From Ichthyophis bannanicus (Eukaryota > Chordata > Amphibia > Gymnophiona > Ichthyophiidae), in contig CM066035.1 in NCBI GenBank assembly GCA_033557465.1, positions 248,018,869-248,082,868 on the forward strand: a stretch of DNA of 64,000 nt. Direction: 5' to 3'. A model generated the notes under the pieces. The model saw only the letters and a program-made list of their open reading frames with translations. It was not told the origin of the DNA and ran no database searches. The position numbers and the translations under genes were made by a program. Below are positions 1-11,714 of this stretch, in pieces. Positions within the stretch are counted from its first letter, which is position 1. Every line of letters begins with the position of its first letter.

Positions 1-380
1 TATCAGAATATAGAAGGACTAGGGGGCATGTAATGAAGCTACAGGGTAAACTATTTAAGACAAATAGGAGAAAATATTTCTTCTCTCAACGTGTAATCAA
101 ACTCTGGAATCTGTTACCGGAGGATGTAGTAAGGGCTGTTAGTATAGCTGGGTTTAAAAAAGGTTTGGACAAGTTCCTGGAGGAAAGGTCCATAAACCAC
201 TATTAAAAAGGGACCCAGGATATCAATGCTTGGCCTAGTACAAGCACTGCAGAACCTGTGTCTTTTGGGGAAACTGCTACGTACGTATGACCTAGATTGG
301 CCACTGTTGGAAACAGGATACTGGGCTTGATGGACCTCGGTCTGACCCAGTATGGCATTTCTTATGTTCTTATGTTCTTA
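1..380 (+). mobile_element. CR1/L2-group LINE, 3' end
   Basis: Bases 3-206 read as the C-terminal tail of the LINE ORF2 protein and stop at TAA 204-206; motifs include RRTRGH, RRKYFFSQRV, LWN-LLPEDVV and GFKKGLDKFL. The 3' untranslated part follows and ends in TTCTTATG-type short repeats at about 360-380, the usual CR1-type tail. The 5' side is cut by the window edge. The tail abuts D1 directly, where D1 has lost the outer part of its left repeat, so the junction at about 380 is probably a rearrangement or the LINE insertion point. Confidence 0.85.
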
Positions 381-527
381 AGGCTTTTGGGAGCATCCCT
401 CGCGCCTGCGCGGTGGCTTCCTGCCCTTCCTACTGCCTCTCCCCAGTTGAGTTTCATAGCTGAGACAGAAGGAAAGGAAGAGGAAAGGAAATAGAGAGAT
501 ACAACACCTAGGGGAGGTGGGAGGGTT

Positions 528-625
528 GTGAAGACTAATTCCTGCTGTTCCCTGAGATCACCTGTTACAGGTAAGTAACTGTGCTATCTCCAGGAACAAG
601 CAGGAATGAGTCTTCACATGTGGGG
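528..625. repeat. D1 internal complementary region (ICR)
   Basis: The left half contains CCTGTTACAGGTAAGTAACT, the complement of the family-A left terminus; D1's own left terminus is lost. The right half contains CTATCTCCAGGAACAAGC and continues to TCTTCACATG, the complement of the right terminus at 5711-5750. A junction of both ends placed beside the left repeat is the hallmark of DIRS elements. Confidence 0.85.
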
Positions 626-1447
626 ACTCCCTAGCTGAGGGTGCCAGGGGAGATCCCATAAAATGCGTAACCCTGGACAGGACGGCATTTTCCCAACCTG
701 GATCCCCGGCATTCCCTGAGGGATGGGGGGAAGGAGTTGAGGAGAGTTGCAGAGGAACAGCAAAACCTAAAGACTACAGGGGAGATGAGTCTTTAGAATG
801 CATGCCAAGTATCAATAAGAGTTTAATGAACCAGTACAATATAGAGCTTACCTCCTGGATTGTAGGAAGTAGAACTGCGACGGAGGTACTGTAGACGCAG
901 TAGCGGAATCTTCAAGGGAACTTCACAGCAGTGAGGATGAAGTTCCAAGTCCGGAAAAGGCAGGTGACCCAGGTGTCAACTGGTGCAGGAGAAGAACGGC
1001 AGGTCTTCAATGGAAAGCTTTATGTGAAAAGCTGAGAACTCCTTTAGCTGCAGAGTCATTAACCTTGAGGACTAAAAGTAGAAGACTGACCGATCTGGAA
1101 GAGCCCAGTCCGGAAGGGAAGAGAGGGTATGGAAAAAAGACCCCTTTTCCCAGGGAGAACAGGAGTGTACTCCGGAATACCGATGTAGTACACTGTCTTT
1201 CCTAGCTGGTAAGAGATAGGAAGACATTGAGTTTGAAACCTCATAGATAGGGAGGTGTATAACAAAAATAGAAGCTGTTGACTTCACAGCAGTAATTTTG
1301 AGCATAACCGGTCCCAGTTACCGAGCCGTATGATAATAGGCAAGTGGACTGTCTGGGCCCCTTAAGAAAGTAAAACGTAAGTACCGACAATTGGGGAGAT
1401 AGTCGGTAATACACAGGGTGCTACGAACATCTCCCAATATGCGCCTA

Positions 1448-1484
<37 letters not shown>

Positions 1485-2640
1485 AACTACATACATAGCT
1501 ATACAGATGTGAATATATCTGTCTATACAAGTGTGATATATATATCTATATAGAACGTAGATATATATATATCTAGATATAGATGGGCATGGCAAATGTC
1601 CACCCAGGGTACTAAAAACATGTATGCAGAGGACACATACATACATGAGTATAATACTGAGAATCCAGGCCTGCAACTGAGCCACAGAAGAACGTCCACC
1701 TGGGGAAGGTGACGTGAAAACATTCATCCAATAATAGGGGTGAAACCACCCGAAGAGTATAGAGAATCTATTTCTGCAATGCAGGGATGCAGATCAGGGG
1801 GATTAGCAGTATGGTTGCGTGAAGAACAGAGGATAATATCAGTCTGGTAGAGCACGTCAGGAGTACTTTAGGCTTCTGATGTGTCCCCAGGACATTCACG
1901 CAGAAAAAAACTTGTCCTCCGTACCACAATGGGAGACAAGAGGGTATAATTATCTATATAGCCATGGAGTGACTATATAAGCTTCTTCTACTATATGGAA
2001 GACCCTCAGAGACAAGGTCCAATGCCCTATGGGAAGCTTCTCTGAAGATTGCAGAGAGCAATGTGCAGGAGGAGGATGAGAAAAAACTGACAGGAGTCAG
2101 ACACGTCGCCACATCCTAGATAAGGATATGGCTAGAAGAAGATAACCTGCAGTGAGTGTTAGTACGCAAGATAGTTGAAGGCAGCTTGCAGAAGCATTAA
2201 AGCACTCACTGGAACTCCTGCACGCACAGCAACTGAACAAAAGAGCAAGGGGGTTCTCCCGTATGAAACAGGGAGAGAACAGACAAAGGGAGCGGAGATA
2301 TTCCGGCCCTGTCGAAGGAGTTGTTCAGAACATGCGTTGAAGGATAACAGAAAAAGTCTACACTGGAAGAGAGAGGGATGTTTCAGTATGGTACCCACTC
2401 AAGCAGGGGAATCCTGGAAGAGAGGGAGTCAGAAGGACGTACCCTAGGGTAAGTCAGTTGAAGGATAGAATGTCCATGTGGGGCCAGAAACTATCATGGG
2501 ATAATGGTGATCTCCCTTTACAAACGAAGAAAGGGAGAATACCGTAACCCCTGGACAAAGCATCCTAACCACTTGTCATACTGAAATGAAACCCCAGTGT
2601 AGAGCTGGAAGAATAAACTTCTGGTAAGAAGAAGTTAATT
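626..2640. other. D1 non-coding interior shared with D2
   Basis: About 2 kb with no credible protein signal. It is recognisably related to 21205-23600 in D2: shared blocks include AGAAGACTGACCGAT (about 1080 in D1, 21670 in D2) and a TA microsatellite at equivalent positions. In full-length DIRS elements this interval holds the recombinase and pol genes. Confidence 0.75.
1450..1482. repeat. (TA)n microsatellite in D1
   Basis: A perfect TA run of about 33 bases, followed by imperfect TA/ATAG tracts to about 1575. D2 has the matching array at 22063-22097. Confidence 0.95.
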
Positions 2641-5392
2641 GTAGACTGCCGCATACAGGAGCCTATGGCTGCTTGGTATGAGTATCCTGGCGAGAGTCCG
2701 GGAACTTCAGACCAGGGTGAGATGTCCCTTGCTTGGGTACACCTGGAGGATGGGCAGAAGGAGGATGAAACTTTCTCTTCCTAGGGAAAGAAGGTTTGGT
2801 AGGACATTTCCTACCTCCTGGGGAAAAAGAGGGCTTGGGATGGCTTCCAGCGCTAGGAAAGTCAGTGGAGCACTGAGCAACCTGACGTAAAACCTCGCTA
2901 TTGAAAAGGTTTTCTCCAGTACACGGAGAATTACCCAGATTATGTTGTGCCTATCTCCTCAAGTCCGAAGCCTGCAGCCAGGCTGTACGACGCGCTCCAA
3001 TGGCAATAGCAGAGGACCTGCCAACAGACTCAAAAGAGTCTAGAGAAGCACGAGAAAGGAACCAAGAGATATTCCTGCAATGATTAAGAAGCAAGGAATA
3101 GTCAGAGGCCTTAGTTTCTGACAAAAAAGGAGACAAAAGAGAAAATTTCTCTGTGACCCCCCGAAGTGTCAGACTCATATAAAAAATATATGAAATAATT
3201 CTAGAAGCCAACATGGACGTTTGGAAGGTTTGACACCCAAAGGTATCAAGTGCTTTAGATGCACGACCTGGAGGACAAGAAGAATGCTTCTTCTTGCTTC
3301 CGACCTTCCTCAGTGCTGATTCCACTACAATGGAATGATGCGGAAGTTGGTGCTTCTGAAACCCCGGAGAGGGGGGCACCTGATACAGAACATGCATGGC
3401 TGTAGAAGGCGCAGGAACCTTCAAAGGTGACCGCCAAACCCCCAGAAGAAGGTCCTGCAAGGAAGGATGTAAAGGAAGCATTATGGCTGCTTGTTCCGCA
3501 GGACCTTGACTTGGAGAAGGACCAGGAATAGGAATGGCAAGCAAGGCTGCCATGTCAAGGAGAAAATCTTGAAAAGAAGGATCTCCCAGAGGAGCTATTC
3601 CTGGGGAGGCTGAGGTTGAAGGAGCAGCTTGGACACCAGAAGACCTACTGGACTGGTGCACAAAAGGAATCCTGCTAGACGGAGAAGGATACCGACAGTC
3701 CCAATTCGAGGCAGTAAGTACTGCATCGTCGGTTCCTGGTATTGATTCCAAGCTAGGCATCGAAAGGATCGATGGCACCGATGGAACCACAGGAATCGGC
3801 ATCGGCCCCGACCCCGGCCTCGGGGACGGCAATGCCCTCGGAGCAGACCGCGGAGGTGGCCGAAGTGGTTCTGAGGCAACTGGAGAGCAGTGGTGATTAT
3901 CCTTGGTATTGCGTCGCCGGAAGGGACATAGATCGGCTCCGAAACTTGTCGGAACCAAGTCTTCTAGACTGGATATCGATTTGAGGCTGGGCATCGAACC
4001 GAGCAAGGTTATCGACACCCTTCTAGAGGGCCCCGGCGGCGGCGGCAGTGTCGGCGATGCCGATCCCGGAAAGCGAATCGGAATCGCATCGATCAGTGCC
4101 GCAGGCATCGAGGACCGCCGAGGACGACGCTCGGTGAAGAGGGGAACACCCGACACCGGCACCGATGTCGGGGGATAGGCACCGCTAGACGCCGGTACCC
4201 CCCCCCCCCGAGCCTGGCGTACCAAGAGGAAAAGCCTTCCGGGGCATACCGATCGGACCCGAGGGTACCCAGGTTACCCGACGACGAGCCCCGGTGGGGA
4301 GTGAAACGCTCGCCTCCGGTGCCGATGCCGGGGCATCGGCGCTACTTGAAGCTGGAACCAACTCCGTGGCTGGCCGGGACGAAGGAAAGCCAATCTGGGT
4401 CATATCGATCGAAGGCACCGAGGTCCCCCGAGGTCAAACCCTAGTGACGGGCGGAGCACTCGACGCCTGCGTCAATGCCGGGAAAATCGGCGCCGTCCAA
4501 GGCCGGCACCAGCCCCACGCATGGCTGGGGTGCCGGAACGCCAGTCCGGGTCAGATCGATCGGCCCCGAAGGTACCGAGGGGGCCAGGTGACTATCCCTG
4601 GTGAAGAGTGGAGCACTCGACACCGATGCCGACGCTGGGGAGGCGGTGCCGCTCAAAGCCGGTACCACCCCCGCGCAGGACTGGGATGCAGGAAAGCCAG
4701 TCTGGGTCGAATCGATCGGCCCCAAAGGTACCGAGGACACCATATGACGATCCCCGGTGAAGAGTGGAGCACTCGACACCGATGAATCGGTACCGCCCGA
4801 AGCGGGTACCACCTCCGCGCATGGCTGGGATGCAGGAAAGCCAGTCTGGGTCGAATCGATCGGCCCCGAAGGCACCGAGGACACCAGCTGACAATCACTG
4901 GCGAAGAGTGGAGCACTCGACGCCGGCGCCGATGCCGGGGAATCGGCACCGCTCGAAGCGGATACTACCCCCGAGCATGGCTCAGGAATGTTCTGTGAGG
5001 AGCGAACCCCAGGAACAACCCGAAACCCCGTGGATGCTTTGGAGCCCAAAGACTCCCGCCAGGGTATATTTGCCAAAAGCGACTTGAGGGGGAGGCCGGA
5101 GCCGTCATCATGCCGAGCATGAGACTCACCCCTCAAGACTTGGCTAGTCTTAACAGACTGTTTTGTGGGTTACCTGATCCTGGAGAGAAGAGTAAATCGA
5201 TGACCGCACCTTAGGAGGAAAAACGTCATCGAGGGACACCCGAAAAAGGGAAGGTCTTCTCCCGATACTAAAGCCCGGTGGACCGGGGGAAAAGGGATCA
5301 GGGCCCAAACAGGAGAGACACCAGGCATTGGAGTCTAAATAAAAAACTAAGTCTCCACAGTGAAGGCACTTCTTAGGGGAAGAAGGCTCCAT
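2640..5392 (-). pseudogene. D1 gag-like gene, broken and internally repeated
   Basis: The start is the ATG at 5392, giving MEPSSPKKCLHCGD then WCLSCLGPD, a CxxC-x17-CxxC motif shared with the gags of D2, D3 and D6. Reading changes frame at least three times (blocks 5150-5392, 4441-5136, 4185-4418 and 2951-4225). The 424-codon block 2951-4225 carries the family's conserved C-terminal part: PSPGFQKHQLPHHSIVVESA, then ARRTAWLQASDL. The basic tail runs on to about 2640 (PSFPRKRKFHPPS). The middle is Pro/Ser/Val-rich with tandem copies of a block of about 48 residues. The likely role is a structural nucleic-acid-binding protein; this follows from position and family, not from a catalytic motif. 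Confidence 0.75.
4300..4965. repeat. Tandem repeat of about 145-150 bp inside D1 gag
   Basis: Related units begin near 4543, 4699 and 4844, each opening with a version of CAGTCTGGGTCGAATCGATC and containing GAGTGGAGCACTCGACACCG. A more diverged unit lies at about 4380-4540. They encode a repeated block of about 48 residues with SAPLF, VPSGPID and QTGFPAS. D2 has only one such block, so D1 has expanded it. Confidence 0.8.
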
Positions 5393-5583
5393 GCTGGAAA
5401 GGCCCGGTAGGCCTCAGAAGGGACTCGAGGAAAAAAATTTACCTCAAAGTGCTTAAAAGAAAGAATAAGGCACCGGTGGTGCCGGTATCGGCGGGAAAAA
5501 GGCCGCGACCACAAGAAAAAAGGAATATTAAAGAAAAAGTTTCTGCGGTGACAGGAGGTACGTCCTGCCGGCTCCGTGGAAAA

Positions 5584-5750
5584 ACGAAAACTGGGGAGAG
5601 GCAGTAGGAAGGGCGGGAAGCCACCGCGCAGGTGCGAAGGATGCTCCCAAAAGCCTTTTGATTGGATGCTGGGGAGCATTCCCGTGCGGGCTCCGTCGGC
5701 GCCGACGTACCCTACATGTGAAGACTCATTCCTGTTTGTTCCTGGAGATA
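5584..5750. repeat. D1 right inverted terminal repeat
   Basis: It is inverted relative to 381-446 and to the left repeats of D2 and D6. It contains GGCTCCGTCGGCGCCGACG and ends CATGTGAAGACTCATTCCTG, then TTTGTTCCTGGAGATA. Confidence 0.8.
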
Positions 5751-6006
5751 TGGCAGATGGACTATAGACCATAAAAAACGAGCTAAGAGAAGATGGAAAA
5801 ACGGAAGCTTCAGATTGGAACCAGCATGATCAGAGAATAAAATGGTCAGAAAACAAAGGTAGAAAAATAATTTTATTTTCATTTTAATGATTGGACTTTG
5901 TACTACATTTATATTTTACACAGTATGGGGAAATGCATCTCTTATTTATCTGATATTGCACTGCATGCTGTTTTGTGTTCATTTATTGATGAAGACCTGT
6001 CTGTAT

Positions 6007-6033
6007 TGTGTGTGTGTGTGTGTGTGTGTGTGT
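6007..6033. repeat. (GT)n microsatellite
   Basis: A perfect GT run of about 27 bases. Confidence 0.95.
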
Positions 6034-6132
6034 ACAACCAATGATGCGTTTTCTGTCAGTACAGAATTTCTGCTTAAGAATTTCTAGAAGTCTTGCTTAT
6101 TCAGTTTGTACATTGCCCTCTGCAATTTTTTT

Positions 6133-6232
6133 GGGGACAGGAAGTGGAGTAGGGGTGGGTATGGGGCAGGGGGGGTAGGGGGTAGGCGCGGGGCAGGGGT
6201 GGAGCAGGGACTGGGCAGGGGCAGAGCGTGAC
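6133..6232. repeat. G-rich low-complexity block
   Basis: About 100 bases of GGGG-containing purine-rich sequence with many G runs of three or more, so G-quadruplex formation is possible on the plus strand. Confidence 0.8.
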
Positions 6233-6739
6233 TAGCCATAGGTGGCGGGTTTTTCTCTTTCAAAAAGTTGGCAACCCTACTGTGGAAGGGTGTTCTCTTG
6301 ACAGGCTCTATTTGAAGTGTCTACTTGGTGGGGGGTTGTAGTTGTTCAGGCATGTGGGTCTTGAATGGGGGAGGATGTTTCAAGCGGGTGCTTTGTTTTG
6401 TCCTTTTGATATTGCTAGTGCAATTACACTATAGCATGGGTGAACCTAACGTCATCCCTGAGGTGGTGTTAAGAGCAGTCGGCAATCATGACAGCTAGCA
6501 AGAAGTGCCATCTTAATCATTGCTAGCACCAGCCACCACACTCACTCTCTGCTCCAAACCTGGCCTGATCCCAACCAAACCCATGCTAAGCATTTACTGT
6601 GGGGTTTTTATCATACCAGTGTTTTTGCCACATGGTACCTGTTAGTGTGGGTTTTACTGCATGCTAAATGTTAGTGTGGGCCCACACTAAGTGCTTAATG
6701 TAATTTAGTAAAAGGCCCCTCTGTGTCTGAATTGCTCAA

Positions 6740-7365
6740 CCCGAGATCCCTGCTAGGCAACTGCTAACCGAATCCTGTTCTTGCTATGGCTAATTTGATT
6801 TTTCAATACTACAATTTGATAAAGTCCTGCCACCATAGCAGTATAGTTTTGTTTTCTCTTCCAAAAACTGACAGAAGAGCTGGGTAATTTCTTTAAGATA
6901 ATAAAATCTATGCAGCTATTTTTTATAAGGCAAGAGCAAGAACCTCTACAGAACCAGAGTATAAATCACCTTTAGAAATAGTAAGGAGAAATCAGGGGGG
7001 GAAAAGGGCAATTTTGGAGAAACTAATGCAAAAACAGAAACTTTAAGCTAGCAGCTTAAGCAATCAACTTCCCAAACTAGTTCGCCCAATATGCTTTTGA
7101 CTCAGACTTCTGGAGATTGATCAAATTGTGTTAATGGTAGGGCCTTGTTTTCCTTTGATTTACTTACTCAAAGACCCCTGCTGGGCAACTGCTAACCAGC
7201 TGAACCCTGCCCTGGTTATGGCAGATTTTGTTTTAATACAGTTTGATAAAATGTTTGCTATTAGGGTAGTAGGTTTGTTTTCCCTTCCAAAAGTCAGCTT
7301 AAAACCAGCAGAAGAGCTGGGTAATAAAATCGAGGCAGCTAATTTCTATAAGATAAAGACAATGC
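6740..7365. repeat. Diverged two-copy direct repeat
   Basis: The segment about 6745-6930 recurs about 420 bases later at 7165-7360. Shared anchors in order are GGCAACTGCTAACC, a TATGGC-AATTTG/TATGGCAGATTT block, TTTGATAAA, TTGTTTTC-CTTCCAAAA, AGAAGAGCTGGGTAAT and ATGCAGC/AGGCAGC. It is an old local duplication; I recognise no protein or transposon in it. Confidence 0.7.
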
Positions 7366-8789
7366 TGATTCCCAATACAAGCAAGGGTAATTTTTATAAA
7401 CAGGGCTCCATGGGTAGGTAGCTGCATAGACATTATTTTATGAGACGAGTAGGCCCCTATTTGTCTTTATAAGAGGCTAGCATATGTGACAGAGAGCACC
7501 CCATGAATGCAGGAGGGATCACTTACCCTGCTCATGAATGATCAAATGTAAATTAATATAATTTATAATTTTCATGCATATGTGAAAATTCTGCCCATGC
7601 TCTGTCAGACTGTGTCCCCATTTTACAAAGACATATAAAGGTGCATTATAGAAAAGATATGGCGATTAGAACAGATGTGTCGAGTTTATGACATTCAGAA
7701 TGCTAGGAGTATTTTAGAAAAGGCTCTGCTTTCTTAAATACAGAATAAGCACAGGAGGTATGTGCTGATACCTAGAGCTAGAGGAGCCATGCTGCACATC
7801 TGCATGCAAGAAACATGGGCACCGTACACATGCAAGCGCTGGATTTCACAACCGACACATGTATGGTTGGCAGCCATTTCACAAGCCTACATGTCTAAAA
7901 GCTGCCAACTGAGAACAAATGCCAATCTCTCTCTAATTTAGCTTTTGAGGGTGAAATAAACAATGGGGGTTAAAGAGAATATATCCCTCTTAATCCCTCT
8001 TGTAAAGGGCTGGCCGTACCAAGCACTTTTGTAAACTTAAACATGCCAGAAGCAGGTGTAAATCTCAGTGGGGGGACAACTGCAGTCATACACGTGCATT
8101 TCTATATGAAATGGGCAATAGAGGTGAGGTTTTTGACCCACTCAGGCCACACACCCCTTGGAATTTCTACAAAGTAAGGACATCCATATGTAAACTGAGT
8201 CCTCTAAGATCGCCATTTACAGTGGATGCCATTTCCATATGTAGATGCCCGAGTTTAACATGGAAAGTATAAATAATGCTTATAAAATAACCCCCATTGT
8301 CAACTATGGAGTATGTTTACTAAAGAGCATTAAGGGAACCAGGGTGCCGTTAACACACGTTATCAGCACACTTGCACCCTTAACGTGTCTAAAACGCAGC
8401 GTTAATGTGCGTTAAAGGCACCAGCAGCGAAAAGTGCCTTGTGGGCGGTGAGAGGGCATTAACAATGTGTGTACCTTTAATGTGCCTTGCACAAAAGTGT
8501 CCTAAAGTGCCTTAACGCTGGTAACCCTAACACAAAGTAAAACCATGCATAAAGGGTGTATTTTGAGGAGAGAGAGCCTATTTTAACGTCTGCAATATGA
8601 TGCACAAACAGGGGAGCCCAAGAGAGTGATAATAGTGCTCCATTAGCAGCAACAGCATAGTGCCGAAGAATGAAAGGGCACTATGCTGATGGTGCAAATG
8701 AGACAATGGAGGTGGCACAAGAGTCATGCAGTGGGGGCTGCTAGTGCACAGGGCAGGCCAGGCAGTTGCCTAGGTGGCACATAAGATTA

Positions 8790-9690
8790 GAAAATCTGCC
8801 AAACTGTGCCAAACCAAGGTCCATCATGCCCAGTAACCTGTGTCCAATAGTGGTCAATCTAGGTCACAAGCACTGTTCCCTCTAAGCTGTGCACGTGTGC
8901 ATGCGCACACACCTCGCCGAGCGAGTGCACATACTTTACAACAGAGCGCACAAAAATTACGGCTCTGATTCTGATAGAAAACAACACAGACGTCTTAAAA
9001 TTTAAAAAAGTTATGATTGTAATTACTAGAAATTTCCCGCTTCATTTAGTAATAGTCTATTTTCATTTAATTTGATTAAAATCCATGTGGTGTACATACT
9101 GTATTCTGACGTGTAGTCAAATTTCAAAGTATATAACTCCAAGTGTCGTTATGTGGCGCACAAAAATTTAACCTTCCTTCAAAAGCTGCACAGCTGATAT
9201 TTTATGCGCACACAGCCTACAGAAAATTAGAGGGAACATTGGTCACAAGTACCTAGCAGTTTCCCCAAAAGACACACAGGATCCACAGTGTGTATAATGG
9301 GGCAAGCAGTGCATATCTCGCTTCCTCTTTAACAAAGGTTTATGGACCTTTCCCCGGAAACCTTTTCAAACATTTTTTAAACCCAGCTACACTAACAACT
9401 TTTACTACATCCTCCAGTAATGAATTGCAGGGTTTGATAACACATTGACAGAAAAAATATTTTCACCTCGTAGTCCTAAACGGCTTATACTGTAACCACA
9501 TTGCAGGTCCCCTACTCTTTCTGCATTCTGATGGCATAAACAATCGACCTATGTTTACCCGTTCCACTCCAGTCAATAACTTAAAGAACTCTATCACATC
9601 TCCCCTCAGCAGTCTTTTCCCCAGGTTGAAAAGCCCCAACCTTTTTAGCCTCTCCACAAAGTGGTATCCTGCCATTTGCATTACCATCTG
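8790..9690 (-). mobile_element. CR1/L2-group LINE 3' end with nested hAT MITE
   Basis: The reverse strand carries the same 3' region as 1-380 and 18978-19534: CCAGTAACCTGTGTCC, GTACCTAGCAGTTTCCCC and CCAGGTTGAAAAGCCCC. A 371-base element at 8871-9241 splits it at GTCACAAG. No coding potential remains beyond the C-terminal tail remnant. Confidence 0.85.
8871..9241. mobile_element. hAT-type MITE
   Basis: It begins CACTGTTCCCTCTAA and ends TTAGAGGGAACATTG, an imperfect terminal inverted repeat. It is flanked on both sides by GTCACAAG (8863-8870 and 9242-9249), an 8-base target duplication as expected for hAT transposons. Removing it restores the host CR1. It has no transposase gene, so it depended on a related autonomous element. 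Confidence 0.88.
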
Positions 9691-10278
9691 TGATGTCCAT
9701 GATCCCCCAGTGACAGTGGCAGCATACAGATATGCTACTGCTGCGGAAAGGAGATGTGCCACATGGGGCGGTCCAAGGATCCAGGTACCCTAGACAGAGA
9801 TCCCGGCTGCTCCCCCCCCCCTGCTGCCACTGAACCCAACTTTGGGGGAAGAGGCAGATAGTGTCAGCAGCTGTAGCCCTCCAGGTGATGCAACAGGCAG
9901 GCGCCCAGGGGACTACCACAGCAGTGGCTGTCATCCTCCCCCTGAGACATATCATTGGCAGGCAGTGATGGGGTCCCTGCAGAGGCAGATGGTTGGAGGG
10001 GGGCTGTGTGACTGTCCATGTAAGCCTCTGCCCCCTCCCCATCCGGACCTTGTGCCCTAGGCACCTGCCAACCTGCATGTTGGATGCGCTGGGACTGTGC
10101 ACCACCAACACGGACAGTACATGGACATGGCAGCATGGTATGGGGTTGTTGGCAGAGGGGGCAGTGGCACCCACCTGCTGCAGACCAAAGCCATGTCCTG
10201 GTCCTGTGCATTGCAACAAATGCCAAGATCTGTCTGATGCGAAGCATGTCAGTCCCAGGGAGTGTTGCAACCATATGG

Positions 10279-10350
10279 TAGCACTGTGGCTCAATGCACA
10301 CAGTTGGTGTGTATATGAGCAGAGGGTCACAGGTTCAGGTCCTGGCTGTG
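10279..10350 (+). other. tRNA-like segment, possible SINE head
   Basis: A-box-like TGGCTCAATGC at about 10287 and B-box-like GGTTCAGGTCC at about 10331 are spaced some 45 bases apart. Flanking GTAGCAC and GGCTGTGAATC do not form a full acceptor stem, so this is not a functional tRNA gene. A tRNA-derived SINE head or chance similarity are both possible. Confidence 0.35.
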
Positions 10351-11277
10351 AATCATGCATTGCATGTCCCTGTGGCTAAACTTTAGCCCACAGTGCAGGT
10401 ACAACACCAACATGTGCAACCCCCAATGAATCGGTCAGCAAGGGTACAAACTCCCATCAGCCACACAGACAGGCTCCACTATCCAAAGCTGGATGGAGAG
10501 TCAGGCTGATGATACCCATTCAGTATGCCGGTGCTAACATCAGAGCACACTACTAGCTCCTGCGCACATTAACAATGCTCGAGCTGATACCGGGACCAAG
10601 GTTGCAGGCAGGAATGCCAATGAGCGAGTGTGTGTCTGTGTGTGTATGTATATGTCTATCCATTGTTTTGTGGCTTTCTACATCTCACTGAGCCTCTTAG
10701 TGCATAAGATGTTTTCAGCGTTAGTCTGCAAACGTGCATGAGGAGGAGCAAAGTATTGTGGGTATGGTCTGAAACAGGGTGGATTGGCCAGGATGTGTCT
10801 GCATCAAAGGTGGGGTCAATGGCCGAGACGTCATAGTGCCAGTCTACCACATGCATGGATTGAGTGGCCACAGCATATCATGCTGGGAGGGCACTCTCAC
10901 TCTGACCAAGCAGTGACCATGGCACGGCTATGTATCCACATAGTGCTATATAGTGTCTGGTTCCAGTGATGTGGGTGCACTTCCTGTCCTGGGTGCCTGA
11001 TCACTAAACCAAATGCTGAGTGTCCATGCCATTTATCCCAAGCCTGGGTGTACATGGTTGCTCTGTGCACATGCAATGTGTACTGACCGGTGGACTGTCC
11101 GCAGTTGGTATGTACATGGCTGGAAAAAACAGTGATAGGCAGTAGGTGCAGTCTGAATTTGCTTGATGTGGGCAATTGTTAGACCTAGGTGGTTAGGATG
11201 TGAGGTGTTCCAGGCCTACTCCCTGTTGTAATGGTAAGGCCATCAGGACTCTAGTAACAACCCCATGCAACCCAAGA

Positions 11278-11455
11278 CGCCCCCCCCACCCCGCCCCGCC
11301 CCCCATCCTGTCACCCCTCCCCAAAGCCCCCGCCTGCCAACTCCCCCTGCCCTGCCGCTGTCCCCCCGCCTGCCGCCACCCCCCGCCCGCCGCCGCACCC
11401 CCCAAAGCCCCCGCCCTGCTCCCGTCCTCCCTGCCCTGCTGCCCCCACCCAGCCG
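11278..11455. repeat. C-rich low-complexity block
   Basis: A polypyrimidine, CpG-containing stretch built of CCCC, CCCG and CCCGCC words. The complementary strand is G-rich and could fold into G-quadruplexes. Open frames across it are composition artefacts. Confidence 0.85.
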
Positions 11456-11714
11456 TGTTTTATGGTGGAAAAGAGCTATTTGAAAACTGCCTACCTTCTG
11501 TGCAGCTAACATTGCATACACGGTTCCAGAATGCACACACATTTACCTATATTTAGTCAAAGCATTTCTGGGGATGGAGTAAAGGTGAGATTGAAATAGC
11601 ATACATAGTTTTGTATCTTCAAAAGTGTGTGCATCATTTTGTCAGTAAAAAAAAATAGTACCTATAGAAAGAGTAATTAGACCTTACCTGCTAATTAGCA
11701 TTCCTGAAGGAACT

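Larger units (their letters stand above)
381..5750 (-). mobile_element. D1: non-autonomous DIRS-type retrotransposon, gag only, left end truncated
   Basis: This is family A with the same plan as D2. From right to left it has a right inverted repeat (about 5584-5750), a broken gag (about 2640-5392), roughly 2 kb without coding signal (626-2640), the ICR (528-625) and a remnant of the left inverted repeat (381-446). The right end reads CCTGGAGATA and its complement is in the ICR. The outer 100-150 bases of the left repeat are missing where the CR1 tail begins. No reverse transcriptase, RNase H or recombinase reading frame is present, so the copy could only move with help from a relative such as D6. 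Confidence 0.85.
5751..8789. other. Gene-free stretch with simple repeats
   Basis: I see no exon, RNA gene or clear transposon gene. It holds a (GT)n array, a G-rich block and a diverged two-copy direct repeat, each listed separately. About 8330-8560 is rich in short inverted GTTAA/TTAAC words (TTTACTAAAG, GTTAACACACG, GCGTTAATGTGCG) and resembles a decayed MITE, but no clean ends or target duplication could be fixed. Confidence 0.6.
9691..11670. other. Gene-free stretch
   Basis: No exon or transposon gene is supported. It contains a tRNA-like segment (10279-10350), a TG-rich simple tract near 10628-10652 and a C-rich block (11278-11455). Several overlapping open frames on both strands look like chance products of base composition. 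Confidence 0.55.

Noticed and set aside
4300..4965. Regular repeats considered as a CRISPR-like array
   Set aside because: The repeats are directly adjacent coding units of about 145-150 bases without unique spacers, in a vertebrate retrotransposon.
9581..10360. A 259-codon minus-strand open frame
   Set aside because: No family match. It starts in non-repeat DNA and runs into the end of a CR1 copy; composition explains it.
11193..11556. Several overlapping frames rich in Pro/Ala/Gly/Arg
   Set aside because: They arise from the C-rich low-complexity block and are open on both strands for that reason.
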